A stretch of DNA of 41,008 nucleotides from Meiothermus hypogaeus (lineage in GTDB: Bacteria > Deinococcota > Deinococci > Deinococcales > Thermaceae): the NCBI RefSeq assembly GCF_003574035.1, contig NZ_QWKY01000027.1:1-41008 (forward strand). The letters are read 5' to 3'. The position numbers were made by a program, and so were the translations under genes. This document shows, piece after piece, positions 1 to 7,832 of the stretch; position 1 is the stretch's first letter, and every line of letters starts with the position of its first letter. The notes beneath the pieces were generated by a model. That model saw only the letters and a program-made list of their open reading frames with translations. It had not been told where the DNA came from and searched no databases.

Positions 1-75
1 GCCGCCACATTCGACTTTCACACTTCCGCAGTTCTGGCAAGCTACACTATCTTTGGGCTTCTCTGGGTTATTCAC
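1..75 (-). CDS. Zinc-ribbon N-terminus of a probable transposase (partial)
   Basis: A reading frame on the minus strand starts with GTG at 75 and is open to the window edge. The 25 visible residues begin MNNPEKPKDSVACQNCGS and contain a CxxC zinc-knuckle motif (CQNCG) followed by another Cys. This arrangement is typical of the N-terminal zinc ribbon of IS1-like and related transposases, but the catalytic part lies outside the window. It would fit the MITE remnant 210 bp away and the apparent loss of the usual DUF58 partner gene. A non-transposase zinc-ribbon protein cannot be excluded. Confidence 0.35.
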   Translation of the reverse strand, partial: MNNPEKPKDSVACQNCGSVKVECGG

Positions 76-284
76 AAATCCAGTTTAGAAGCCCCTTCCT
101 TTGCTCAACCGAATTTTTTATATGACTCTGTGCAGTGCTAGTGCACCGGTAACTTGTTTTCAGGAATTACAGAACGTTTTGAAGCACGTTGATTGCCCAA
201 AATTGCGATGTGCGGCTCATTGAGAAGGACTATAGTACATACCGAGTTCCTAGTTACCAGACCACTAGCACACCCAGGATTTCG

Positions 285-349
285 TGCCAGATTCGATTAG
301 TTCGTCACAGAACGGCCACAAACAAACAACCTTTTTGAAGCCGGCATTA
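285..349 (+). repeat. Degenerate remnant of the ATACCRGATTC MITE
   Basis: The left part (285-308) matches the left end of the full element at 1599-1795: TGCCAGATTCGATTAGTTCG, then TCAC. The right part (331-349, CTTTTTGAAGCCGGCATTA) matches its right end. The internal region is almost entirely deleted. Nothing else recognisable lies in 76-400, which is the upstream region of the DUF58 gene. Confidence 0.6.
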
Positions 350-400
350 CCGCCCAAATGCCATAAATGACATACAGTGTGGTACGAGTCTGCGCTTACC

Positions 401-1120
401 ATGACCCGCTACCGCATCCGCACCCGACCGACCCAACCCTTTGCCGGTGAGCGCACCCAGGCCATACCAGGGCGTGGGCTGGAATTCTACGAGCTACGCG
501 GCTACGCCCAGGGCGACGAGCCCCGCTTTATTGATTGGCGGGCCTATGCCCGCACGGGTCGGCTCTATACCCGCATCTTCCAGGCGGAAGCTCCGGCCCG
601 CTTCACCTTTTTCCTGGATGGCTCGCCCAGTATGAAGTTGTTGGGAAAGCAGGTTTATGCCGAGCGGGTATTGCGTGTGCTGACCGACTGTGCGAAGTCA
701 GAAGGGGCTTTTATGTGGGGCGGTGGTCGTTACCGGGGGCAGCTTGAGCCGGTTGTGCAAGGGCCCTCGCTGCTGATGAACCTTCCCCGGCCCAGCGGCG
801 TCACCGTGCTCCTGACCGATGGTCTGGACGAGCTGGACTGGTCACGTCTTTTGCAAAAACTGCGGCACGTGGTGCTGGTACAGGTCATGGCCCCCGAGGA
901 ACTCTCACCCGGCTTCACCGAAGCCCTGCTGCAGGATATCGAAGTCGGGAGCCGGATGGAGGTGGGCGAGGTAGAAGTAAAAGGTTATCAAGCAGCACTG
1001 GAACAGCATCTTCTGCGCCTGCGAACCACCGCCCGCAGGTTGGGCAGCTATGCCCTGTTGCGGGTGGGTGACCCCATTGTACCTGCCCTGCTACGGCAGG
1101 GGGTTTTGGAAGAGCGTTGA
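401..1120 (+). CDS. DUF58 (vWA-like) domain protein
   Basis: The protein is about 239 residues. It carries the DUF58 signature: the early segment G.GLEFYELRGYAQGDEPR followed by IDW and R.GRLYTRIF, then a vWA-like strand with FFLDGSPSM (a DxSxS-like metal-site motif) and a second strand LLTDGLDELDW. Family members usually form operons with a MoxR AAA+ ATPase and membrane proteins, and they act in envelope or chaperone-like complexes of unclear function. No such partner is visible here, and both flanks hold mobile DNA, so this copy looks orphaned. It has no N-terminal membrane segments, unlike longer family members. A GTG at 377 is in frame, but the ATG at 401 starts right at the conserved part and is preferred. 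No good Shine-Dalgarno is seen. Confidence 0.8.
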   Translation: MTRYRIRTRPTQPFAGERTQAIPGRGLEFYELRGYAQGDEPRFIDWRAYARTGRLYTRIFQAEAPARFTFFLDGSPSMKLLGKQVYAERVLRVLTDCAKSEGAFMWGGGRYRGQLEPVVQGPSLLMNLPRPSGVTVLLTDGLDELDWSRLLQKLRHVVLVQVMAPEELSPGFTEALLQDIEVGSRMEVGEVEVKGYQAALEQHLLRLRTTARRLGSYALLRVGDPIVPALLRQGVLEER

Positions 1121-1598
1121 GCGACTGACTGCTTTTGGCAGGTCAAAGCTGTACCACATGGAGGGGTGCGGCGCATTACCTTCGACTACCAACCAGGTAT
1201 TTGTCAAAACCCTTCGATTATCGCGCCCTTCACAGACGTTGCCGCCCGCAAAAACGAGAATACGTCTGCGCCCAGACGCATGTTGCGCACCCAAGTGCTT
1301 GGGTTTCGATTTTCCGGGCAGCAACTGTTCTGTCTGGGATAGAGGATTCTAGATTCTGAAGTTACGCATGTATGAATAAAGCTCACAGGGATAGATAAAT
1401 CTCTTGCATGCTCGGATAAAGATGTGCGCCAACTTTTTTGACTGTAGCTTCCTCAACGCTATTGGGGTAAGGACTGAGCTGATGTCAAGGATGGAGAGGG
1501 CGGCTTTGTGCATGGCTGTGCGGCTCAATGGCATTCGCCAGCTGCCGGAGTCATCTCCTGGTAGCTCATAGGTTGAAAGACGCGAGCTGGATGGATTT
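1121..1598. other. Intergenic stretch without a recognisable gene
   Basis: Short frames exist on both strands (for example 1349-1534 minus, 61 codons), but none has a convincing start, a ribosome-binding site or a family I recognise. Base composition is lower in GC than the neighbouring genes. It lies between the DUF58 gene and a full MITE copy and may be decayed mobile DNA. The stretch 1796-1876 is also empty. Confidence 0.5.
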
Positions 1599-1795
1599 AT
1601 ACCAGATTCGGTTAGTTCGTCACCCTTTGGTGACCAACTAACCCGACCGTAGTTATCCGCGTAGCGGAGGGCGATACCGCCCCTTGGAAGGGAGACGCTT
1701 TCTTCGCCGACCGTTCGGGAGGGGTGTGCTCTAGGATTCCAAAAGACAGCCTCTGGTGTTTTTGGTTTTGTAAACTGTCTTTTTGAATCCGGTAT
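1599..1795 (+). repeat. Full-length MITE copy A (197 bp)
   Basis: The element is bounded by terminal inverted repeats ATACCAGATTC (1599-1609) and GAATCCGGTAT (1785-1795). Inside the left end is a long palindrome (GGTTAGTTCGTCACC, CTTT, then its near complement), followed by a core with TCCGC-GTA-GCGGA. The right end is a second inverted repeat (GGATTCCAAAAGACAG ... CTGTCTTTTTGAATCC). It has no coding capacity. Related copies lie at 285-349, 17974-18196, 38609-38635 plus 40076-40236, and 40237-40363. The transposase that moves it is not identifiable from this window. Confidence 0.85.
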
Positions 1796-1876
1796 TATTC
1801 ACTTCTGCGTAACTTGAGATTATGACAAAGCCTGACTATCAACTACAAGGGGAACGATAACAAAACCATGCGCTGC

Positions 1877-2629
1877 TTAGACCACAAAGGTTTCGGGGGG
1901 CAGGGCGTACCCCAGAGCTTCAAACAGGGCAGCCAGGTGAAACTTCTGGAACTCTTCTGGAGGAACATACTCCCCGATCAGGCGCAAGGCCTCCGAGGGC
2001 AGCGGTTTGAGGGCAATCACGCTGTGGTAGGGCTGGAGCAGAGCCAGCGGCAGATTTCCACCGGCATACAGAATCAAGTCGGCCTGGCGGGCCACCACCG
2101 TGGCCTGCGCCTCCGCAGCCGCCACTACCCCTCGCTGGGGAAGCGGCAGAAGCTCCAAAAAGCTCTCGCCCTCGGGAAAGCTCCGGCTCAATACCGAGAC
2201 CTTGGTCAGGCCGCGCAGGCCCTGGGCCAGTTCGGGGCGGATAGGGCCCAGCCAAAGGGCCTTATCGCCAAAGGCATAGCGGCGGATCAGGTGGGCTAGG
2301 GCGATGGGCTCCTGATAAAACCCCCTGGTTCCGGTCACTTCAGGCAGAACCAGATCGACCCGGCGGGCCTGCAGGGCCTCGGGCTCCTGGTGCTGCACGG
2401 CATCCAGGGCCAGGGCCTGTAGACCGGGGTCTTCCAGTACCGCGCCCCGAAAGCTAAGCGGCTGGAGGGCCATGAGGGCAGCCTCGAGGGCCGCTCCAGG
2501 CTGACTGGCATAGACAAACAGCGGCAAATTATGATGCAGCGAAGCCGTCAGAAGCGCTTGATACCAACGGCTCTGGCCTTGGTGCAAAACAACCAGGGGG
2601 CGGGTCGCGGCGTAGTCGCGGGAATGCAT
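1877..2629 (-). CDS. Degenerate shikimate-dehydrogenase-like protein
   Basis: The protein is 250 residues, within the size range of AroE. Its order of elements resembles AroE: an N-terminal region where substrate would bind, a central segment (GDKALWLGPI ... VSVLSRSFPEGESF) that sits where the Rossmann GAGG motif and NRT strand should be, then ADLILYAGGNLPLALL in place of the ADLVVNATP segment. However, the catalytic Lys/Asp pair, the VTVPHK-like motif and the GxGGxx dinucleotide loop are all absent. It is therefore unlikely to be an active dehydrogenase. It is last of three minus-strand genes after uvrD and the small exported protein, and may be cotranscribed with them. Function unknown; the AroE relationship is my inference from motif order. 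Confidence 0.5.
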   Translation of the reverse strand: MHSRDYAATRPLVVLHQGQSRWYQALLTASLHHNLPLFVYASQPGAALEAALMALQPLSFRGAVLEDPGLQALALDAVQHQEPEALQARRVDLVLPEVTGTRGFYQEPIALAHLIRRYAFGDKALWLGPIRPELAQGLRGLTKVSVLSRSFPEGESFLELLPLPQRGVVAAAEAQATVVARQADLILYAGGNLPLALLQPYHSVIALKPLPSEALRLIGEYVPPEEFQKFHLAALFEALGYALPPETFVV

Positions 2630-2671
2630 CCCCCCTAATCTACTATGCTCAAAGGCAATAAGGCGTCTCTC

Positions 2672-2700
2672 GCTATCGGCTATGGGCTATCAGCTATCGG
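2672..2700. repeat. Heptanucleotide tandem repeat GCTATCN
   Basis: Four consecutive 7-bp units (GCTATCG, GCTATGG, GCTATCA, GCTATCG) fill the gap between two minus-strand genes. A related array lies at 14235-14306. The units do not code and do not form a strong hairpin. Confidence 0.65.
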
Positions 2701-2706
2701 CCTGCT

Positions 2707-3165
2707 TCAAAACCCCTCCACAATAAAACCTACTGTGAAGCGTTGAAAGCTCTCCGAGCCGATGACCTGGCTGACCTCGAGGTAGGGCCGGTAACCCCGG
2801 TCGGGCAACTGGATTCCCGCCGAGAAAATGGCATAAAACCGCTCACCAAAGCGCAACCGCAGTTCGTTTTGCGCGGTGTAGCCGGTGATACCCACCGCCA
2901 GACCCCCGGCCAGATAAGGCCGCACCAGCAAGAAAAAGGGCAAGGGATATACCACCTCGCCGCTCAGGTAGAGGCCTCCTGGAGAACCCATCACCAGCTG
3001 TGAGCGGAAGTCTATGGGAAAGCCATCCAGGTAAAGCCCCAGATGCCCCATGAAATTGCCATTGGGACCGTTGCGCACCGAAAAGCCAATATCGGCCCCG
3101 CTAGCAAAGGCCATACCGAACAACAAAACAAATACCGCACCCAAACGTGCCACTTGCTTTTTCAT
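2707..3165 (-). CDS. Small exported beta-barrel-like protein
   Basis: The 152-residue product starts MKKQVARLGAVFVLLFGMAFASG, a clear Sec signal peptide with probable cleavage after AFASG or so. The mature part is made of alternating hydrophobic/polar strands rich in Gly, Tyr and Phe (such as LYLSGEVVYPLPFFLLVRPY) and ends in a C-terminal Phe (FIVEGF). A terminal Phe and this strand pattern are typical of outer-membrane barrels, and Thermaceae do have an outer envelope. The ATG is preceded by a good GTGAGGAT ribosome-binding site. It starts 66 bp after the uvrD stop on the same strand. No specific family recognised. Confidence 0.65.
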   Translation of the reverse strand: MKKQVARLGAVFVLLFGMAFASGADIGFSVRNGPNGNFMGHLGLYLDGFPIDFRSQLVMGSPGGLYLSGEVVYPLPFFLLVRPYLAGGLAVGITGYTAQNELRLRFGERFYAIFSAGIQLPDRGYRPYLEVSQVIGSESFQRFTVGFIVEGF

Positions 3166-3231
3166 ATCCTCACCCTACTCGGCAAAGTGCGGTTTAAGCG
3201 AAGGAAAACTAAAGCGCTGCTTAGACAGGCT

Positions 3232-5355
3232 TCATCCATCGAGCCTTTCCAGTCCGGCAAACTTCACCGCTAACTTTTTCAGGCCCAATCCGGGGAACAT
3301 CACCGTGACCTCGCCGCCCATGGCGGCCACCACCGTGCCACTACCAAACTTGGGGTGCCTAACCTTCTCCCCTCCTTTGAACTCGGAAAGCTGGGTTTTG
3401 GGCCTGGGCTCAGGACGGCTGTAGGACAGCACCGGCACGGCACTATCGCCAAAAGCCCCCACCTCCTTAAGCAAATCCGGTGGAATATCTTCTATGAAGC
3501 GGCTTGGGCGGCTGAACTCGCGCTTGCCATAGGTTTCGCGCTCTTCGGCGTAGGAAAGATACAGCCTGTCCTGCGCCCGGGTAATGCCCACATAAAAGAG
3601 GCGGCGCTCTTCTTCCAGATCTTCCAGGCGGTTCAGGCTGTTGCGGTGGGGGAGCAGGTTTTCCTCCAGGCCGACTAAAAACACCGTGGGGAACTCGAGG
3701 CCCTTGGCGTTGTGCAGGGTCATGAGGGTCACGGCCTCTTCTGGAACATCCCCCTGGGGTTCTTCGGCCTTGGCCGTGAGGGCCACCGAGTCAAGGAAAT
3801 CCGCGAGGCTACCGCCTTCCTCTTCCTCCCAGTCGCGCGCCGCGCGCAACAGCTCCTCCACGTTTTGTAGGCGGTCTTCGCCGTCCTGCTCCTGCTTCAA
3901 GGCATCTCGATAGCCCGTTTCGTCCAGTACGCGCTCAAAAAAAGCGGTGGGCCCGGTCTCGAAAGCTGCCTCCATCAGTTCATCCAGAAGCTGCACAAAA
4001 GCCCGCACCTGCTGGGGACGGCTGATCACCTGTTCGGCCGCGCGAAATGCCTCAATAACCGGGGTACCGGTCTTCTGCGCATGCTCGACCAGCCTGGCCA
4101 CTGTGGTCGCCCCAATGCCCCGGGGCGGGGTGTTCACAATGCGGCGCAGGTTAATCGAATCGGCGGGGTTGATGGCCACACGCCCATAGGCCAGCAGGTC
4201 CTTAATTTCCCGGCGCTCGTAAAACCCCACCGCCCCCACCAGCCGCACCGGCACATTGGCCCGCCGAAGGTGCTCTTCCAGCAGCCGCGACTGGGCGTTG
4301 GTTCGGTAGAGCACCGCAACCTGCGGGTAATGCCCCAGCTTGAGGATTTCCCGCGCCACGAAAGCGGCCTCCTCCCGGGCGTTGGGGGCACGGTAGAGAC
4401 GCACCGGCTCGCCCCCCTCTTTTGTGGGGCGCAGGATTTTTTCCAGCCGCAGGGCATTTTTTTCAATCACGGCGTTGGCTACCCGCAGGATGGCGCTGCT
4501 GGAGCGGTAGTTTTCCTCCAGGCGAATGACCCGGGCCCCGGGGTAGTCTTTGGTGAAGTCGAGGATGTTGTTGATATCGGCGTTTCTAAAGCCATAGATG
4601 CTCTGGTCGGGGTCGCCCACCACCATCAGATTGGGTTTTTCACCGGCCAGCAAGCGGGTTAGCTCGTACTGCACGGGGTTGGTGTCCTGGTACTCGTCCA
4701 CGTGAATAAAGCGGGCCCGCTGGCGCACCTTGTGCAAGACCTCGGGGTGCTGCTCGAAGAGTTCGATGGTCAGAAGCAACAGGTCGTTGAAGTCGAGCGC
4801 ACCCTGCATCCGCAGCCCGCTCTGATACTTGCGGTAGACCTCAGCCGCGACGTCCTTGGGCACCCCCCCGATAAAGTCGGGGGCCTCGCGCATAAACTCC
4901 ACCAGGCCATCGCCGCGGTTTTTGATGCGATCTATCATGGCCCGAAAGGGGCCGGGTTTGGCCTCGAGCTCAAGTTCTTTCAGAATCTCCTTCAAGAGTA
5001 TGTTCTGGTCGTCATCATCGTAGATGACAAACCCCGGCTTGAGGCCCACAAACTCACCATAGGCGCGTAAGATTCGCACTGCCGCCGAGTGGAAGGTGGA
5101 AACCCAGAGGTCTTTGGCCGCGGGCCCCACCATCTTTTCCAGCCGCTCCTTCATCTCGCCAGCGGCTTTGTTGGTAAAGGTCACGGCCAGTATTTCGGCC
5201 GGATACACCCGCCGCTCGCGCAGCAAATAGGCAATCCGGTGCACCACCGTGCGGGTCTTGCCCGAACCAGCCCCGGCCACCACCAGCGCCGGGCCTTCGA
5301 AGTGCTTGACGGCCTCCTGTTGGGAGGGGTTAAGGGAAGTAAGGAGGTCGGACAT
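3232..5355 (-). CDS. pcrA: UvrD/PcrA-type ATP-dependent 3'-5' DNA helicase
   Basis: The 707-residue protein has the full superfamily 1A helicase set: Q motif LNPSQQEAV, Walker A VAGAGSGKT at about residue 27-35, motif Ia VTFTNKAAGEMKER, Walker B HVDEYQDTN, motif III GDPDQSIYGFRNAD, motif IV EENYRSS, motif V MTLHNAKGLEFPTVF and motif VI VGITRAQDRLYLSYA. The last 50 residues (GEKVRHPKFGSG ... VMFPGLGLKKL) form the Tudor-like C-terminal domain typical of PcrA, which contacts RNA polymerase in other bacteria. It unwinds DNA in nucleotide excision and mismatch repair and removes replication or transcription blocks. Length and domain order are normal. Choice between the names uvrD and pcrA is conventional. 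Confidence 0.95.
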   Translation of the reverse strand: MSDLLTSLNPSQQEAVKHFEGPALVVAGAGSGKTRTVVHRIAYLLRERRVYPAEILAVTFTNKAAGEMKERLEKMVGPAAKDLWVSTFHSAAVRILRAYGEFVGLKPGFVIYDDDDQNILLKEILKELELEAKPGPFRAMIDRIKNRGDGLVEFMREAPDFIGGVPKDVAAEVYRKYQSGLRMQGALDFNDLLLLTIELFEQHPEVLHKVRQRARFIHVDEYQDTNPVQYELTRLLAGEKPNLMVVGDPDQSIYGFRNADINNILDFTKDYPGARVIRLEENYRSSSAILRVANAVIEKNALRLEKILRPTKEGGEPVRLYRAPNAREEAAFVAREILKLGHYPQVAVLYRTNAQSRLLEEHLRRANVPVRLVGAVGFYERREIKDLLAYGRVAINPADSINLRRIVNTPPRGIGATTVARLVEHAQKTGTPVIEAFRAAEQVISRPQQVRAFVQLLDELMEAAFETGPTAFFERVLDETGYRDALKQEQDGEDRLQNVEELLRAARDWEEEEGGSLADFLDSVALTAKAEEPQGDVPEEAVTLMTLHNAKGLEFPTVFLVGLEENLLPHRNSLNRLEDLEEERRLFYVGITRAQDRLYLSYAEERETYGKREFSRPSRFIEDIPPDLLKEVGAFGDSAVPVLSYSRPEPRPKTQLSEFKGGEKVRHPKFGSGTVVAAMGGEVTVMFPGLGLKKLAVKFAGLERLDG

Positions 5356-5500
5356 AAAGCTTCAGAAGTCTATCACCACCGCCGTGATGGGGGGTGAGCA
5401 GGATAGCAATGCCCGCTCAAATCCGCAAGCCCAGCACAGGGCAGTCTTATTGCAACTCGATTTCCAGGGCAATCGCAAGGTCAGAAAACCACAAGGCACA

Positions 5501-5646
5501 CTCCCCTCTCCCCTGGTGGGGGAGGGTTAGGGTGGGGGGTAGTGAGCAAAGCAAATGCCTTTGACCTTGGATTATTGCCCTATGCAAGTCAAGCTGCGAG
5601 GCCAGGACACCCTCACCCCCGCCCTCTCCCATCGAAGGAGAGGGAG
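5501..5646. repeat. REP/BIME-like pair of inverted palindromes
   Basis: Two related units lie head to head between the divergent uvrD and phosphohexomutase genes. Unit 1 (5501-5540) reads CTCCCCTCTCCCCTGGTGGG, then GGAGGGTTAGGGTGGGG. Unit 2 (5607-5646) is its approximate inverse: ACACCCTCACCCCCGCCCTC, then TCCCATCGAAGGAGAGGGAG. Each unit carries its own short CCCTCTCCC/GGGAGAGGG hairpin. Such paired palindromes are the layout of bacterial REP/BIME repeats mobilised by RAYT proteins. No gene is seen in 5356-5714. Confidence 0.65.
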
Positions 5647-5714
5647 CTCAAGGCAACTTTGTGGTTGCCCTACTCGAGTTCGCTATCCCCCTGTGCCCTC
5701 TTCCCCACCCCCTG

Positions 5715-5720
5715 TATAGT
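5715..5720 (+). promoter_or_regulatory. Candidate -10 box (TATAGT) of the phosphohexomutase gene
   Basis: TATAGT lies 9 bp before the ATG at 5730, so a transcript starting 6-7 bp downstream would have almost no leader. Leaderless genes are common in Thermaceae. The -35 region (around 5692) is poor. Confidence 0.4.
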
Positions 5721-5729
5721 GTTGCAGGT

Positions 5730-7151
5730 ATGGATATGGCAGATGAAATCGCCAGTAATCAGTCCAGCTCAGGCATCAAGTTTGGCACCGACGGCTGGCG
5801 GGCCATTATTGCCGACCAGTTCACCTTCGACAATGTGGCCCGGGTGGCCCAGGCCTACGCCGAATATCTGCTGGAGCAGCAGGGTAAGAAAGCGGTGGTT
5901 GGCTACGACACCCGCTTCATGGCAGGCAAGTTTGCCCGTCGGGCCGCCGAGGTGCTGGCCGCCAATGGGCTGGAAGTACACCTTTCCAGATCCTATGTCC
6001 CCACCCCGGTACTGTCTTTTGCTGTAAAGCACCTGCAAGCCGATGGGGGGGTGATGATCACTGCAAGCCACAACCCCCCGGAGTACCTGGGCTTCAAAAT
6101 CAAGGGACCCTACGGGGGCTCGGCCACCCCTGATATCGTTGCGGCGGTGGAGGCCAGGCTGGGTCAACCGCCCAGGACCGGTAGCGGAACCATTCACCCC
6201 CTGGATGTGCGCAAAGCCTACTACGACTTCCTGGTCAGCAAGCTGGACATGGAGGCCCTGCGGGCCTACGAGGGGGTCATGTACCACGACAGCCTTGGGG
6301 GGGCCGGCGCGGGCTGGCTGGCTGGGTTTATCAAACATACGGGGTTAAAGCTGGATTTGCGCGAGATACACGCCGTACCTGACCCCATGTTTTACGGCGT
6401 TTGCCCCGAGCCCATTCCCCAGAACCAGTTCACCATCATGACCGTGCTCAAGGCCGAGCAAGACCCCACTTTTGCCGTCATCAACGATGGCGACGCAGAC
6501 CGAATTGGGGCTGTGCTGGCCGGAGGAAGCAACTTCAACAGCCATCAGATTTTTGCTGTGCTGCTCAAACACCTGCACAGCAAAGGACTAAAGGGGCGGG
6601 TGGTCAAGACCTTTTCGACCTCGCAGATTGTAGACAAGCTCGCGCACAGGCTGGGCCTGGAGTTGGTGGTCACGCCCATTGGGTTCAAGTACATCACCGA
6701 TGAAATGCTAAAAGGCGGGGTCTTGATAGGGGGTGAGGAGTCGGGCGGTATCGGCGTGGCGGGCCACATCCCCGAGCGCGATGGACTGCTCAACGCTTTG
6801 CTACTTCTGGAGTCGGTGGTTCGAACCGGCAAAAGCCTGGGACAGCAGTTTGCCGAAATTGAAGCCGAGGTAGGCTTCAGGCACGCCTACGACCGGATAG
6901 ATTTGCAACTGCCTTCGATGGAGCATATCCAGGCCGCGATGGCCCGGGTGCAAACGCCCGAGACCATCGCCGGGCAGCAGGTGCGTGGTACAGAGCATCT
7001 GGACGGAACCAAGTGGCTTTTTGGCGAAGCTGGTTGGCTGCTCTTTAGAGCTTCCGGCACCGAGCCGGTGCTACGCATCTACTGTGAGGCCCCGGACGAC
7101 AAGACTGTAAAAGCGGTTCTGGCCGAAGCCAGGAGGCTGGTGGGGGCTTAG
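5730..7151 (+). CDS. Phosphoglucomutase/phosphomannomutase (alpha-D-phosphohexomutase)
   Basis: The enzyme interconverts hexose 1- and 6-phosphates through a phosphoserine. From the chosen ATG it is 473 residues, and all four family regions are present in order: IKFGTDGWR near the N-terminus, the active-site loop MITASHNPPEY (phospho-Ser about residue 113), the metal loop NDGDADRIG, the sugar-binding loop GGEESGG, and the phosphate-binding loop RASGTEPVLRIYCEA near the C-terminus. The frame extends upstream to 5661, but that part lies in non-conserved REP-flanking DNA and upstream of the TATAGT box. Start 5730 (or the ATG at 5736) is therefore preferred. Substrate preference (glucose versus mannose or glucosamine) cannot be read from sequence alone. 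Confidence 0.93.
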   Translation: MDMADEIASNQSSSGIKFGTDGWRAIIADQFTFDNVARVAQAYAEYLLEQQGKKAVVGYDTRFMAGKFARRAAEVLAANGLEVHLSRSYVPTPVLSFAVKHLQADGGVMITASHNPPEYLGFKIKGPYGGSATPDIVAAVEARLGQPPRTGSGTIHPLDVRKAYYDFLVSKLDMEALRAYEGVMYHDSLGGAGAGWLAGFIKHTGLKLDLREIHAVPDPMFYGVCPEPIPQNQFTIMTVLKAEQDPTFAVINDGDADRIGAVLAGGSNFNSHQIFAVLLKHLHSKGLKGRVVKTFSTSQIVDKLAHRLGLELVVTPIGFKYITDEMLKGGVLIGGEESGGIGVAGHIPERDGLLNALLLLESVVRTGKSLGQQFAEIEAEVGFRHAYDRIDLQLPSMEHIQAAMARVQTPETIAGQQVRGTEHLDGTKWLFGEAGWLLFRASGTEPVLRIYCEAPDDKTVKAVLAEARRLVGA

Positions 7152-7211
7152 ACGAGCTGGTTCAGCCGCGGGTGTTTTGTGGTTGACGACCCGTATTCGA
7201 CCTGGATTTTC

Positions 7212-7235
7212 TCAGATGATTGTGCGTTAATCTGA
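7212..7235. promoter_or_regulatory. Palindrome TCAGAT-N12-ATCTGA upstream of an exported protein
   Basis: Perfect 6-bp arms (7212-7217 and 7230-7235) lie 21 bp before the start of the next gene, downstream of a TTGACG at 7183. This could be an operator or a 5'-UTR hairpin. The evidence is only symmetry and position. Confidence 0.3.
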
Positions 7236-7256
7236 AACCGGTAAAAGGGTGAAGCG

Positions 7257-7832
7257 ATGATTCGGCTGCTGCTACTGCTTGGTCTTTTGGCGTCCTGGGG
7301 GGTTGGTCAAAGTATCCGTGTAGTCGAGCAGCGCATCGGCGCTCAGGGCGGGGCGCTGCAACTACCCGGCATTCATGTGGTAATTCCCCCTGGCGCTCTG
7401 GTTTCCTCGGTTCGTTTCCGCCTCGAGCGCCTCCAGGCCGTACCCACTTCCCCACCCCAGAATGAGGTGTTTTTTATCCAGACCCTGCCCGAGCGCGAAG
7501 TGGTGGGGATTTACCGGCTTTCCTCGAGCGCGACCAACTTCCTCAAACCCCTGGAGATTGAACTGCGGGTGAACCCACCCTACCGGCCCGGTAACCGCGT
7601 CATTCGGAGCGCAATCTACACCTGGGATGGACAGGGTTATGTGAGCACCCAGGTGCCCAGCACGCGCGAAACCCATACCCTGAGCCGCCTGGAGCTGGGT
7701 TTGGGGGCCGGGGCGGGGGGCTATCCGGCGGGTCTGGTGCTGGTGGTGCTGCGGGCCCCTGAAGAAAACCTGCGGCGGGAGTGCCAGGCCAGGGGAGGCC
7801 GCTGGACAGGCTCGAGCTGTGAACGAAGGTAG
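7257..7832 (+). CDS. Exported protein with a ZU5-like domain
   Basis: The 191-residue product starts with a short signal peptide (MIRLLLLLGLLASWGVGQS, likely cleaved near GVG/QS). Residues of about 25-130 resemble a ZU5-like beta fold: GGALQLPGIHVVIPPGALVSS followed by strands ending in LKPLEIELRVN and a YTWDGQGYV motif of a carbohydrate- or lectin-like strand. The C-terminus is Arg-rich and contains two Cys (RRECQARGGRWTGSSCERR) that may form a disulfide. The ATG has a good AAGGGTGA ribosome-binding site. No enzyme motif is seen. The function is unknown; the protein is probably periplasmic or cell-surface. A possible GTG start of the next (broken) gene overlaps its last codons. Confidence 0.65.
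   Translation: MIRLLLLLGLLASWGVGQSIRVVEQRIGAQGGALQLPGIHVVIPPGALVSSVRFRLERLQAVPTSPPQNEVFFIQTLPEREVVGIYRLSSSATNFLKPLEIELRVNPPYRPGNRVIRSAIYTWDGQGYVSTQVPSTRETHTLSRLELGLGAGAGGYPAGLVLVVLRAPEENLRRECQARGGRWTGSSCERR

Noticed and set aside
1349-1534. 61-codon minus-strand frame
   Set aside because: No start signal, no recognisable family, low complexity of support. Left as unassigned intergenic DNA.
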